DNA of 64,000 nt from JANLVI01 sp031363915 (GTDB taxonomy: Bacteria > Vulcanimicrobiota > Vulcanimicrobiia > Vulcanimicrobiales > Vulcanimicrobiaceae), in the NCBI GenBank assembly GCA_031363915.1, contig JANLVI010000039.1, positions 50,819 through 114,818 of the forward strand, in the 5' to 3' direction. Below the pieces are notes generated by a model that was not told the origin of the DNA, made no database searches, and saw nothing but the letters and a program-made list of their open reading frames with translations. Shown in pieces: positions 52,831-61,305 of this stretch. A program made the translations under genes and the position numbers. Positions within the stretch are counted from its first letter, which is position 1; each line of letters starts with the position of its first letter.

Positions 52831-53724
52831 TTATCGCGCGTGCACCGCGGGCCGGTACGGCTCGGCGAGCGCGCGAATCGATGCCATCAGCGATTCCGGC
52901 ATCGCGCCCAGCGGCGAACGGCAAGCGCCGGCGGCAAAACCGAACTCGTTCATCACCCACTTCACCGGGATCGGATTGGTGGTTGCAAAGAGCGCGGCGA
53001 CGAGCGGCGCGATCTCTTGGTGAATCGATGCGGCCATCCGCAGATCGCCCTCGTCGACGGCATCGAGCAGCTCGCGTAAACGCTGAGCGCAGACGTGCGC
53101 GGCCACGCTGATGAGTCCGTCGGCACCGACGGCGAGCGCCGGTAAGAAGAGATAATCGTCGCCCGACCACACCAGGAAGTCGTCGCGCCGTTCGCGGCAG
53201 ATCTGCGTGATCTGCGCGAGGTCGCCGCTGGACTCTTTGACGCCGACGATATTGTTGTGGCGCCTCGCAAGTTCGAGCAGCGTTGCCGGCAGCATGTTCG
53301 CTCCGGTTCGGCCCGGGATGTTGTATACGATGACGGGCGCAGAGCTAGCCTCAGCGATCGAACCAAAGTGACGCAACATCCCGTCTTGCGTGGGTTTGTT
53401 GTAGTAAGGCACGACAGCAAGGATACCGTCGACACCGCACTCGACCGCGCGTTTGGTAAGTTCTACCGAATGCACCGTATTGTTGCCGCCGGTCCCCGCG
53501 ACCACGGAGGCGTTGTTGCCGAGCGCCGCTTTGATGCGGCGGAAGAGTTCGAGCTTTTCCTCATCGCCAAGCGCCGGCGATTCGCCGGTCGTACCGCTCA
53601 CGATGACGCCGTCGCATCCGCGCGCAACGAGATACTCCGCGACGCGGACGGCTTCATCGTAATCGACGGATTCGTCGGCCTTCATCGGCGTGATCATGGC
53701 GGTGAGGAGGCGGCCGATCTTCAT
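52831..53724 (-). CDS. dapA: 4-hydroxy-tetrahydrodipicolinate synthase
   Basis: DapA condenses aspartate semialdehyde with pyruvate in lysine and diaminopimelate synthesis. GCDGVIVSGTTGESPAL, YNIPGRTGANML with the catalytic tyrosine and VGVKESSGD with the Schiff-base lysine are present. The length, 297 residues, is normal. ATG 53724 overlaps the lysC stop (ATGA). Confidence 0.95.
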   Translation of the reverse strand: MKIGRLLTAMITPMKADESVDYDEAVRVAEYLVARGCDGVIVSGTTGESPALGDEEKLELFRRIKAALGNNASVVAGTGGNNTVHSVELTKRAVECGVDGILAVVPYYNKPTQDGMLRHFGSIAEASSAPVIVYNIPGRTGANMLPATLLELARRHNNIVGVKESSGDLAQITQICRERRDDFLVWSGDDYLFLPALAVGADGLISVAAHVCAQRLRELLDAVDEGDLRMAASIHQEIAPLVAALFATTNPIPVKWVMNEFGFAAGACRSPLGAMPESLMASIRALAEPYRPAVHAR

Positions 53725-54953
53725 GCTTTCACTCCCGTTTGCGCCGACGCGGATCGCCCGAGCCGGAAGTAGTCGTGGATCGCTTGCTCGGCGCGCACGC
53801 TCTCTTCCTCCGGAACGAGGATCGAGATCGTGATGTTGGAGTCGGTAGAGTGAATGATCTCGACGCCCGCTTCGGTGACCGCACGTACGACGCGGTACAT
53901 GACGCCCGGCGTGCCGCGCATCCCGGCACCGACGATCGAGAGCTTCGTGCAATGCGGACGGATGCGCAAGGCAACGTTCGTATTGGCGAGTTCGCGGCGC
54001 ACGCTCTCGACATGTTCGCTATCGAACACGAAGAACACGCCCGCGTTATTCACGTTGATCATGTCGATCGAGATGTCGGCTTCGGCCAGGCGACCGAAAA
54101 TCTCGGTGTCGATTTTGGCACGTTCGACCGGATTCTCATCACCCTGAATGATACGGGCGAAGGTAATATCGCGGATCGAGGTGATGCCGGTGACGGGGCG
54201 TTCGCGTTCGATGGGCGCGCCGTCGTCGATGAGCGTGCCGAAGTTGGAGCGCAGACCTTTGACGAGGTACGGCGTATTCGACGTGCGCGCCATGTCGGCG
54301 GCATTGTAGTGCATGACTTTCGCGCCGTTGCCCGCCAGTTCGACCATCTCGGCGTAATTCACGCGATCGATCGTGTGTGCACCCGCGATGCGCTTGGGAT
54401 CACCCGTCATCACGCCCGAGACATCGGTGTAAATCTCGACCGAATCCGAACCGAGTGCCGCGCCGAGTGCGATCGCGGTAAGGTCGCTGCCGCCGCGTCC
54501 GAGCGTCGTCGTCGCACCGCCTGCCGTCGTGCCTTGAAAACCGGCGACGACCGGAATGATGCCGCGTTCGATCGCCGCGAGCAAGTTGCTTGGATTCACA
54601 TCGAGAATCTTCGCATCACCGAATTGATCGTCGGTGAGGATACCGGCTTGCGCGCCGGTCATCGCCTGCGCGTCGGCGCCCCAGGCGGAGAGCAGTTCGG
54701 CGAAAACCGCACACGCAATCGCCTCGCCGCACGAGAGCAAGAGGTCGCGATTGGGGCCGCTGCGCGCGGGGCCCATCATACCAAGGAGCGAGTCGGTTGC
54801 GTAGGGATCGGGTGCGCGCCCGATAGCCGAGCACACGACGATCGGCGAATAGCCGCGCGCGCGCGTCTCGATCACGCGCGATGCTGCAATTTCGCGCAGC
54901 TCCGGTGTGGCAAGCGATGAGCCGCCGAATTTCTGGACGACGGTTTTAGGCAT
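53721..54953 (-). CDS. lysC: Aspartate kinase
   Basis: The kinase starts VVQKFGGSSLATPE and contains GRGGSDLTAIALGAAL with YTDVSGVMTGDP. Two ACT domains follow (from about residue 265), which usually mediate feedback by lysine or threonine. It has 410 residues and overlaps asd by eight bases. Confidence 0.95.
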   Translation of the reverse strand: MPKTVVQKFGGSSLATPELREIAASRVIETRARGYSPIVVCSAIGRAPDPYATDSLLGMMGPARSGPNRDLLLSCGEAIACAVFAELLSAWGADAQAMTGAQAGILTDDQFGDAKILDVNPSNLLAAIERGIIPVVAGFQGTTAGGATTTLGRGGSDLTAIALGAALGSDSVEIYTDVSGVMTGDPKRIAGAHTIDRVNYAEMVELAGNGAKVMHYNAADMARTSNTPYLVKGLRSNFGTLIDDGAPIERERPVTGITSIRDITFARIIQGDENPVERAKIDTEIFGRLAEADISIDMINVNNAGVFFVFDSEHVESVRRELANTNVALRIRPHCTKLSIVGAGMRGTPGVMYRVVRAVTEAGVEIIHSTDSNITISILVPEEESVRAEQAIHDYFRLGRSASAQTGVKA

Positions 54954-55962
54954 GCACGGCTCCGAAGCGGCCTTGTGAAATGAGCGTCTCTAAAATCTGC
55001 ACGCCGTTCGTAGCCGCACCTTTGCGCAGTTGATCGCCGACGACCCAGAGCTGGAAGTGCGTGGTGCTCGACCCCTCTGCGCGTAGGCGCGCGACGTGGA
55101 CGAGATCCGTGCCTTCAACGTCGATGGGCGTTATTATACCGGCCGCATGGTAGACCACTCCGGGAGCCGCGGCCAAGGCGGCGGCAAGCGCAGCGAGGCT
55201 CGTCGGCCGCGCGGTCTCGACGAACACCGCTTCGCTATGGGCCGTACGCACCGGAACGCGAACCGTCGTCGCGGCGATGTGCAGATCGGGCAATTCGAGC
55301 GTCTTGCGTGTTTCAGCGGCAACTTTTTCTTCTTCGCCCGTATCGCCCGTGCCGTCGAATCCGCCGATTTGCGGAATCACGTTGCGCGCGATCTGCGCGG
55401 CAAACGTCGTATTCGGAGCGGCGCCGCTGCCGCCGGTTGCGAGCAGCGCTTCTTCTTCGGCGAGCGCTTCGAGGCCGGCGCGACCCGCGCCGCTGACGGC
55501 TTGATACGTGGCGACGCGGACGCTGCGCAGACCCGCAGCCTCGGCAATCGGCTTGAGCGCAACGCATAGGATGATCGCCGTGCAGTTGCCGACGGGGAAA
55601 ATCTTGTGGTGCGCTTCGATCGCGTGCGGGTTTACTTCGGGGATCACGAGCGGCACACGCGGGTCGAGACGAAACGTCGATGAGTTGTCGATCACGACGA
55701 TGCCGTGCGCGGCGAGCGCTTCGGTCATCTCTTTACTCGCATCGTCGCTCGATGCGAAAAAGACCGCATCGGGCGCATCCTCGATAATCTTCTCAACCGT
55801 CGCACGCGTTACCGGATACGCGACGCCGCCAAACCGGACGCCGTCGATACGGTCGCGCGAGCCGTAAGCGAAGAGCTGCGTGACCGGCACGCCGCGCTCT
55901 TCGAGCACGGTCAGGATCGTCGAGCCGACGACACCCGTCGCGCCGATCACCCCGAGTTTCAC
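54946..55962 (-). CDS. asd: Aspartate-semialdehyde dehydrogenase
   Basis: Asd reduces aspartyl phosphate to the semialdehyde. The Rossmann motif GVIGATGVVGSTIL, the catalytic cysteine in PVGNCTAIIL and the later VRVPVRTAHSEAVF are visible. GTG 55962 overlaps the dapB stop (GTGA). The order dapB-asd-lysC-dapA makes a compact lysine/diaminopimelate unit. Confidence 0.95.
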   Translation of the reverse strand: MKLGVIGATGVVGSTILTVLEERGVPVTQLFAYGSRDRIDGVRFGGVAYPVTRATVEKIIEDAPDAVFFASSDDASKEMTEALAAHGIVVIDNSSTFRLDPRVPLVIPEVNPHAIEAHHKIFPVGNCTAIILCVALKPIAEAAGLRSVRVATYQAVSGAGRAGLEALAEEEALLATGGSGAAPNTTFAAQIARNVIPQIGGFDGTGDTGEEEKVAAETRKTLELPDLHIAATTVRVPVRTAHSEAVFVETARPTSLAALAAALAAAPGVVYHAAGIITPIDVEGTDLVHVARLRAEGSSTTHFQLWVVGDQLRKGAATNGVQILETLISQGRFGAVHA

Positions 55963-56714
55963 GTAAAAACGCCGTCGGAAAAAAGCAGCGCGTCGAGTCC
56001 GACGACGAGCCTGTTGAGTTGACGGACGTGTTTTGCCGCCAAGACGATCCCCGGACCGAACGAGTCGCGCGAAATCGAGTCGTGCCGGATGGTGAGCGTC
56101 TCGCCGATGCCGCCGAAGATCACTTCCTGATGCGCGAGCAGTCCGTGGAGCCGCACGCTGTGGATCGGAACGGGCGCTCGCGATACCGGGCGCGCATCGT
56201 CGATCATCGCCGCCGTGCGCGTCGCCGTACCGCTCGGCTTGTCGCGCTTCTCCGCGTGATGCATCTCGATGATTTCGACGTCGGGAAGCACGCGCGCCGC
56301 CTCCGCCGCAAAGCGCATCATGAGAACCGCGCCGATTGCAAAATTCGGTACGATCATCGCGCCGATGTTGGCCTCATCGACCGCATCCGCGAAACTGATC
56401 GTATCTTCTTCCGTCCAGCCGGACGCACCGATCACGGGCGACACGCCGCTCGCAACGGCGGCACGCGCGATACTGACCGACAACGGATAGACCGTGCAGT
56501 CGACGATTACATCGAGGCCGCTTTGCGCGAACGCATCGATGTCATCGTAGAACACGGCCTCATCTGCACCGCAGCCGACGTGCGCGGCGAGCTTCTCACC
56601 GGCGTGCGCACGCGCAAACCCGCCAGAGAGCGTGATGCCCTCCGCAGATCCTAGTGCCGCGCACGCCGCGCGCCCGAGTCGTCCGAGCGCGCCGGCGACC
56701 CCGACGCGGAGAAC
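55959..56714 (-). CDS. dapB: 4-hydroxy-tetrahydrodipicolinate reductase, without a canonical start codon
   Basis: DapB reduces the DapA product. The frame from about 56714 encodes VLRVGVAGALGRLGRAA, the nucleotide-binding N-terminus. VPNFAIGAVLMMRFA, EIIEMHHAEKRDKPSGTA (catalytic histidines and lysine) and a C-terminal substrate domain follow; total about 251 residues. No ATG, GTG or TTG lies in frame between the upstream in-frame stop and the GTG at 56555, which would cut off the cofactor domain. A non-standard initiator or a sequence error near 56714 is needed. Confidence 0.8.
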   Translation of the reverse strand, partial: VLRVGVAGALGRLGRAACAALGSAEGITLSGGFARAHAGEKLAAHVGCGADEAVFYDDIDAFAQSGLDVIVDCTVYPLSVSIARAAVASGVSPVIGASGWTEEDTISFADAVDEANIGAMIVPNFAIGAVLMMRFAAEAARVLPDVEIIEMHHAEKRDKPSGTATRTAAMIDDARPVSRAPVPIHSVRLHGLLAHQEVIFGGIGETLTIRHDSISRDSFGPGIVLAAKHVRQLNRLVVGLDALLFSDGVFT

Positions 56715-56715
56715 G

Positions 56716-58893
56716 TTAGACCCGCTCGAGGGGAGCGTATTTCAACATGACCATCTTATCCCCGACGTTCGGGAAGTTGATCGTCACAAGACCGTCGCCG
56801 CCGGCACCCGCCGCGGCAAGGACGGTGCCCTCGCCCCACTTGGGATGACGGACCTTATCGCCCTCACGCAGATCCATGCCGATGCCGGCACCCGCGTTTT
56901 CGTGGATCGAGACTTCGCGCCACCGGCCGCCCGAAGGACGCGGGTTCAGCGCGACGCCGCCGATCATGTCGACCGAGGGCATCTCTTCGAGGAAGCGGGA
57001 TTTGGGATGGCTGAACGTGTTGCCGTAGAGAGTGCGGCGCTGCGCGAACGACATGAAGATGCGGTCCATCGCACGCGTCACGCCGACGTAGGCAAGACGG
57101 CGTTCTTCTTCTAGTTCGACCATATCGGTGAGCGCACGCGTGTGCGGGAAGACGCCCTCTTCGAGCCCCGTGAGGAACACATTCGGGAACTCGAGGCCTT
57201 TCGCTGCGTGCATCGTCATCAAGGTGACGAACGATGCGTTCGGGTCGAGCGTATCGAGATCCGAGATCAGCGCGATATTGGCAAGGAAGTCATCGAGCGA
57301 GCCGGCGTTTTCGCCCGTCTCGTACTCTTTGGCGACGCCGATGAGTTCTTGCATGTTTTCGAGGCGTGCTTTGCCGTCGTTGGATTCATCGGCTTGCAGT
57401 TCGCGTAGGTAGCCGGATTCTTCCATGACCGCAACGAGCAGATCGGAGATCGAGAACGTCTCCGCTTTCTTGCGCAGGTCGGTGATGAGTTCGGCGAAGC
57501 GTTCGAGCTCGCGCTGCTTCTTGGGCACCGCGCGCTTGAGCAGGTTCGAATCGAACACGGCCTGGCCGACCGACATATTGGCGGCGTTTGCGGCTTCGAG
57601 CAGCGATGCAAGCGTCTGCTGACCGATCGAGCGGCGCGGCACGTTGACGATGCGGCGGAACGCGACGGCATCCGACGGATTCACGATGTAGCGCAGATAC
57701 GAGAGCATGTCTTTGATCTCGGTGCGCGCGTAGAATCCAACGCCGCCGACCACGCGATAAGGAATCCCCTCGCCGAGGAAACCTTCTTCAAAAACGCGCG
57801 ACTGCGCGTTGGTGCGGTATAAGACGAGGAAGTCGCGGTACGCGGCGCCCGTGCGCACGAGTTCCTTGATCTTCTCGAGCACATAGCGCACTTCGGCGCG
57901 TTCGGACTCCGCCTGGAAGGCCGAAATCTTTTCGCCTTCCGCGCGTTTGGTGAAGAGGGTCTTGGGCTGGCGCGTCTCGTTCACCGCGATCAGCTCGTTT
58001 GCTGCTGCGAGAATCGTTTGCGTCGAGCGGTAGTTTTCTTCGAGCTTGAAGACTTTCGCGCCCGGGAAATCTTCCTCGAACTTGAGGATCATTTTCGAGT
58101 CGCTACCGCGCCACGAATAGATCGACTGATCGTCGTCGCCGACGACCGTGATATTCTTGTGTTCGTCGGCGAGCGTCGCCACGAGTTTGTACTGCGCGTA
58201 GTTGACGTCTTGGTATTCGTCGACGAGCACGTAGCGGAACTTGTTTTGATAGCGCGTGCGCGTCTCGACGTCTTCTTCGAGCAGCTGGATCGCACGGCCG
58301 ATCAGGTCGTCGAAATCGAGGCCATTGGATTCGCGCAGGCGCCGTTCGTACTCGCGATATACCGCAGCGTAGCGTTCGCCGATGAACGAGGTGTTCGCCG
58401 ATTCGTATTGATCGGGCGACTGCAACTGGTTTTTGGCCTTCGAGATTTCGGCGAGCGCCGCGTTCGGTGCGATCTGGCGCTCGTCATAATCGAGGTCATG
58501 GAGAATGTCACGGACGATCGCTTTTTGATCCGTATCGTCCATGATCGCGAAGTTGGAGGCGATCCCGATCTTCTTACCGTCGCGGCGCAGCATGCGCACG
58601 CAAATCGAATGGAACGTGCCGACCCAAAGATCTTTTGCGACCGCGCCGACCATTTTCTCCAGGCGCGATTTCATCTCGCCCGCAGCCTTGTTCGTGAACG
58701 TCACGGACAGGATGCGGTCGGGGAAAACCTTCTTCTCGTTAAGGAGGTAGGCGATCCGGTGGGTCAAGACTCGCGTCTTCCCGCTGCCGGCTCCGGCGAA
58801 GATAAGGACCGGACCTTCGGTGTGCTCTACGGCTTGGCGTTGTACGTCATTTAGGACTTCGGACTCGACAATCATCCCACGAATCTTCGCCAC
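56716..58893 (-). CDS. pcrA: UvrD/PcrA-type superfamily 1 DNA helicase
   Basis: The 725-residue protein has the SF1A motifs: Walker A GAGSGKT, TFTNKAAGEMKSRL (motif Ia), YVLVDEYQDVN (motif II), VVGDDDQSIYSWRGSD (III), YRSTQ (IV), TMHAAKGLEF (V) and VGVTRAM (VI). It unwinds DNA in repair and replication restart. GTG 58893 or ATG 58875 can start it; neither has a strong RBS. The end has the PcrA-style KVRHPKWGEGTV tudor-like domain that binds RNA polymerase. Confidence 0.94.
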   Translation of the reverse strand: MAKIRGMIVESEVLNDVQRQAVEHTEGPVLIFAGAGSGKTRVLTHRIAYLLNEKKVFPDRILSVTFTNKAAGEMKSRLEKMVGAVAKDLWVGTFHSICVRMLRRDGKKIGIASNFAIMDDTDQKAIVRDILHDLDYDERQIAPNAALAEISKAKNQLQSPDQYESANTSFIGERYAAVYREYERRLRESNGLDFDDLIGRAIQLLEEDVETRTRYQNKFRYVLVDEYQDVNYAQYKLVATLADEHKNITVVGDDDQSIYSWRGSDSKMILKFEEDFPGAKVFKLEENYRSTQTILAAANELIAVNETRQPKTLFTKRAEGEKISAFQAESERAEVRYVLEKIKELVRTGAAYRDFLVLYRTNAQSRVFEEGFLGEGIPYRVVGGVGFYARTEIKDMLSYLRYIVNPSDAVAFRRIVNVPRRSIGQQTLASLLEAANAANMSVGQAVFDSNLLKRAVPKKQRELERFAELITDLRKKAETFSISDLLVAVMEESGYLRELQADESNDGKARLENMQELIGVAKEYETGENAGSLDDFLANIALISDLDTLDPNASFVTLMTMHAAKGLEFPNVFLTGLEEGVFPHTRALTDMVELEEERRLAYVGVTRAMDRIFMSFAQRRTLYGNTFSHPKSRFLEEMPSVDMIGGVALNPRPSGGRWREVSIHENAGAGIGMDLREGDKVRHPKWGEGTVLAAAGAGGDGLVTINFPNVGDKMVMLKYAPLERV

Positions 58894-58919
58894 TTAGGGC
58901 ATATTCGCCTAGGACCTCT

Positions 58920-59972
58920 TTAGCGTGCGATTTCCAGCGCCCGGCCGGAGCGTTCCGCCATCGCGATCGCACAGGCGAGATAAGCCAGTGTCGACTCCGA
59001 ACCCATATTTGGGTTTGGACCGAATTCATCGATCCCATCGCGGCAACCGCCGCCCGTGACCATGAGAGCGTCGTGGGTGTTGCGGCCGAAGAACCAGTCG
59101 TGCGCGGCCTGCGCGGTGCGGGTCCAGCGCGGGTCGCCCGTAGCCTCGCGGGCAGCGAGGGCCGCATCGGTCATCGAGGCAGCCTCGAGTGGCTGCTGGC
59201 CGTATTTGCCCTTGACACCGCCGCGTGGGAACCAACCCTGGTTACCGATGGGTGCGAAGATGCCGTTCTCGATCACCACGCCCTCGAGGAAATTGAGCAT
59301 TGCCATGCCCACGCCGAGGTAGCGGCGGTTCTCGAGCACCGTGCCGGCACGGATCAATATCTCGCAGAGGCGGGCGTTGTCGTAGGTCATCACGTCCTCA
59401 CACCACGTCCAACTCGGACCGGCACAAGCATCGTACGCCACGGCAATCGACCAGGCGATGCGGTCGAGTTTATCGCGCAGTTCGCCTTCGTTCTTCGGCT
59501 TGGCGTCGATGGCGTGGGCGATGCCGAGGCCGGCGTACGCCTGCGAGCGCAGATGCGGCAGGCCATCGACATTGGGGAGCGCCTGCTCGAAGAGGCGGGT
59601 TGCGACCCGGCGCCACGAGTCGCGCTGGGCAAAGCGCATCGTGAAGCCGAGCGACCAAAGCGCGCGCCCGAACGAATCGGTCGAGCCGCGATCGTCTTGC
59701 CAGCAACGGTCGTAGCCCATGAAGTTATGGAACCAACCGCCGCCGAGCTGGGCGTCGTGCAAAAACGAAAGGTAGATACTCGCGAGCCGCGTCGCCTCCG
59801 CGGATGTCGGCACGTGATCGATCGCGGCGATCGCCACGATCAACGCCCGTGCGACGTCATCGGTACAGTAACCCGTCGAACGGTTCGGAATGTCGTGCGT
59901 CGCGTGTTGGATTACTCCAACGTCATCGCTGAGCGTGAGCAGATGTTCGAGCGACGGGTAGCGCGCGGCCAT
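58920..59972 (-). CDS. Alpha/alpha-barrel protein partner of a GT4 glycosyltransferase
   Basis: The 350-residue protein has HATHDIPNRSTGYCTDDVARAL, GGWFHNFMGYD and SMTDAALAAREATGD, typical of a helical barrel seen fused to or next to GT4 glycosyltransferases. It resembles glycoside hydrolase-like (alpha/alpha)6 proteins, but no catalytic pair is certain. It starts ten bases after the GT4 gene and probably acts on or modifies the same glycan. Confidence 0.65.
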   Translation of the reverse strand: MAARYPSLEHLLTLSDDVGVIQHATHDIPNRSTGYCTDDVARALIVAIAAIDHVPTSAEATRLASIYLSFLHDAQLGGGWFHNFMGYDRCWQDDRGSTDSFGRALWSLGFTMRFAQRDSWRRVATRLFEQALPNVDGLPHLRSQAYAGLGIAHAIDAKPKNEGELRDKLDRIAWSIAVAYDACAGPSWTWCEDVMTYDNARLCEILIRAGTVLENRRYLGVGMAMLNFLEGVVIENGIFAPIGNQGWFPRGGVKGKYGQQPLEAASMTDAALAAREATGDPRWTRTAQAAHDWFFGRNTHDALMVTGGGCRDGIDEFGPNPNMGSESTLAYLACAIAMAERSGRALEIAR

Positions 59973-59982
59973 CGGTGAGCGC

Positions 59983-61158
59983 CTAAGCGCTCTGCAACTC
60001 CATCTGGTGCTCGGGAACGAGCGCGCTGAAGAGCTCGCCGTATGCGAATGCGACGTTGGGCCACGTCATCTGACGACCGTACTTGTACGCGCGGCGCTCG
60101 GTCGAGCGGCGCAAATCAGGATCGTCGAGTAGCGCGGTAACGGTGCGTGCAATCGAGGGCGCGTTGCGGAATTCGCAGAGAAATCCGCGATGGTGCGCGA
60201 GCACTTCGCTTGCATAGAGATACGGTGTGGACACGATTGCCTTACCGCAGCCCATCGCATACGCGAGCGTGCCGCTCACGATCTGCACCGGATTGAGATA
60301 GGGAGTGAGGTAGATGTCGGTTGCGGCGAGATAGTTCACGAGTTCGTCGAATTCAAGATACTTGTTGACGAGCGTGACGTTGTGCTCGAGTCCGTACTCT
60401 TTGACGAGCGCCTGCAATGATTCGCGATACTCTTCGCCTTCGCGTTTGCGAATCGTCGGGTGCGTCTCACCAAGGATCAGGTAGAGCGCTTCGGGATGCG
60501 TCTTGACGACCTCGCGCATCGCTTCGATCGCAAATTCAAGGCCTTTGCCACGATTGATGAGCCCAAATGTCGAGACGATCGTGCGATCGGCGGCGCCGAA
60601 TTGCGCCTTTGGTCCGTCGGTTTCGCGGAATACGACGTCGGGAACGCCGTGATGGATAACGGTGATCTTGACGGCGGAAACTCCGTAGCGTTCGACCAGT
60701 AAATCGCGGCCCGTTTCGCTATGCACGGTGATCGATGTCGCAGCGCGGCAAATCGCCTGCGCGACCGCGCGGTGATTGTCATTGGGTTCGGGCAAAATGG
60801 TATGCAGCGTAACGACGACGGGCTTCGTAACACCGACGATCAAATCGAGCACCCACGCGCCGTCGTCTCCACCGAAGAGACCATACTCGTGCTGGATATT
60901 GAGAATTTCCGCCGGATGCGCGTTGACGAGCGCTGCGATATCGCTATACGAACCGCGATCGGTCTGCGTCAGGCGTGCGACGACCTCGGGGCCATACGAG
61001 CGCGTTTCGCCGCCTGGTTCATCGATCGCGATGATCTCGCTCTTCGTAGCAAAGCGTGCATCAAAACTATCGACGACATCTTTCGTAAAGGTCGCAATGC
61101 CGCATTCGCGCGGCGGGAACGAACCAAGAAAGAGCATCCGTGGCGGTCTCATGTTCAC
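59983..61158 (-). CDS. GT4-family glycosyltransferase
   Basis: The 391-residue GT-B protein has N-terminal FLGSFPPRECGIATFTKDV and QHEYGLFGG, a HTILPEP segment, IHHGVPD, STFGLINRGKGLEF and the C-terminal EX7E-like region around YAMGCGKAIV. Retaining sugar transfer from an NDP-sugar is expected; acceptor unknown. GTG 61158 (GGGAG upstream) or ATG 61152 can start it. The leader contains competing helices, described separately. Confidence 0.83.
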   Translation of the reverse strand: MNMRPPRMLFLGSFPPRECGIATFTKDVVDSFDARFATKSEIIAIDEPGGETRSYGPEVVARLTQTDRGSYSDIAALVNAHPAEILNIQHEYGLFGGDDGAWVLDLIVGVTKPVVVTLHTILPEPNDNHRAVAQAICRAATSITVHSETGRDLLVERYGVSAVKITVIHHGVPDVVFRETDGPKAQFGAADRTIVSTFGLINRGKGLEFAIEAMREVVKTHPEALYLILGETHPTIRKREGEEYRESLQALVKEYGLEHNVTLVNKYLEFDELVNYLAATDIYLTPYLNPVQIVSGTLAYAMGCGKAIVSTPYLYASEVLAHHRGFLCEFRNAPSIARTVTALLDDPDLRRSTERRAYKYGRQMTWPNVAFAYGELFSALVPEHQMELQSA

Positions 61159-61166
61159 CGTACGTC

Positions 61167-61238
61167 ATCTCCCGGGGGGTGGCCGACCTAGTGCATTTAC
61201 GGACTATTAACGAGAGCGTCGGGGAGATCGGCCACCCC
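61167..61238 (-). promoter_or_regulatory. Leader RNA with two competing helices around the GT4 RBS
   Basis: Helix A pairs 61176-61186 with 61228-61238 (11 perfect pairs, GGGGTGGCCGA with TCGGCCACCCC). Helix B pairs 61167-61173 with 61222-61228 (ATCTCCC with GGGAGAT) and covers the GGGAG thought to be the RBS. They share a base and have parallel segment order, so they should exclude each other. Confidence 0.4.
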
Positions 61239-61305
61239 GCCGTTTGTTAGTTCATCGTGTTGTTGTAAGCGCTATACCCAGCGGAGAAAGTCGGTAAACG
61301 ATTCA

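Noticed and set aside
53739..54920. Long open frame antisense to lysC
   Set aside because: Composition is that of reverse-read high-GC coding DNA; lysC is unmistakable.
61159..61238. H-type pseudoknot from the two helices in the GT4 leader
   Set aside because: With only two bases between the second strands, both helices cannot form together; mutually exclusive folding is more likely.
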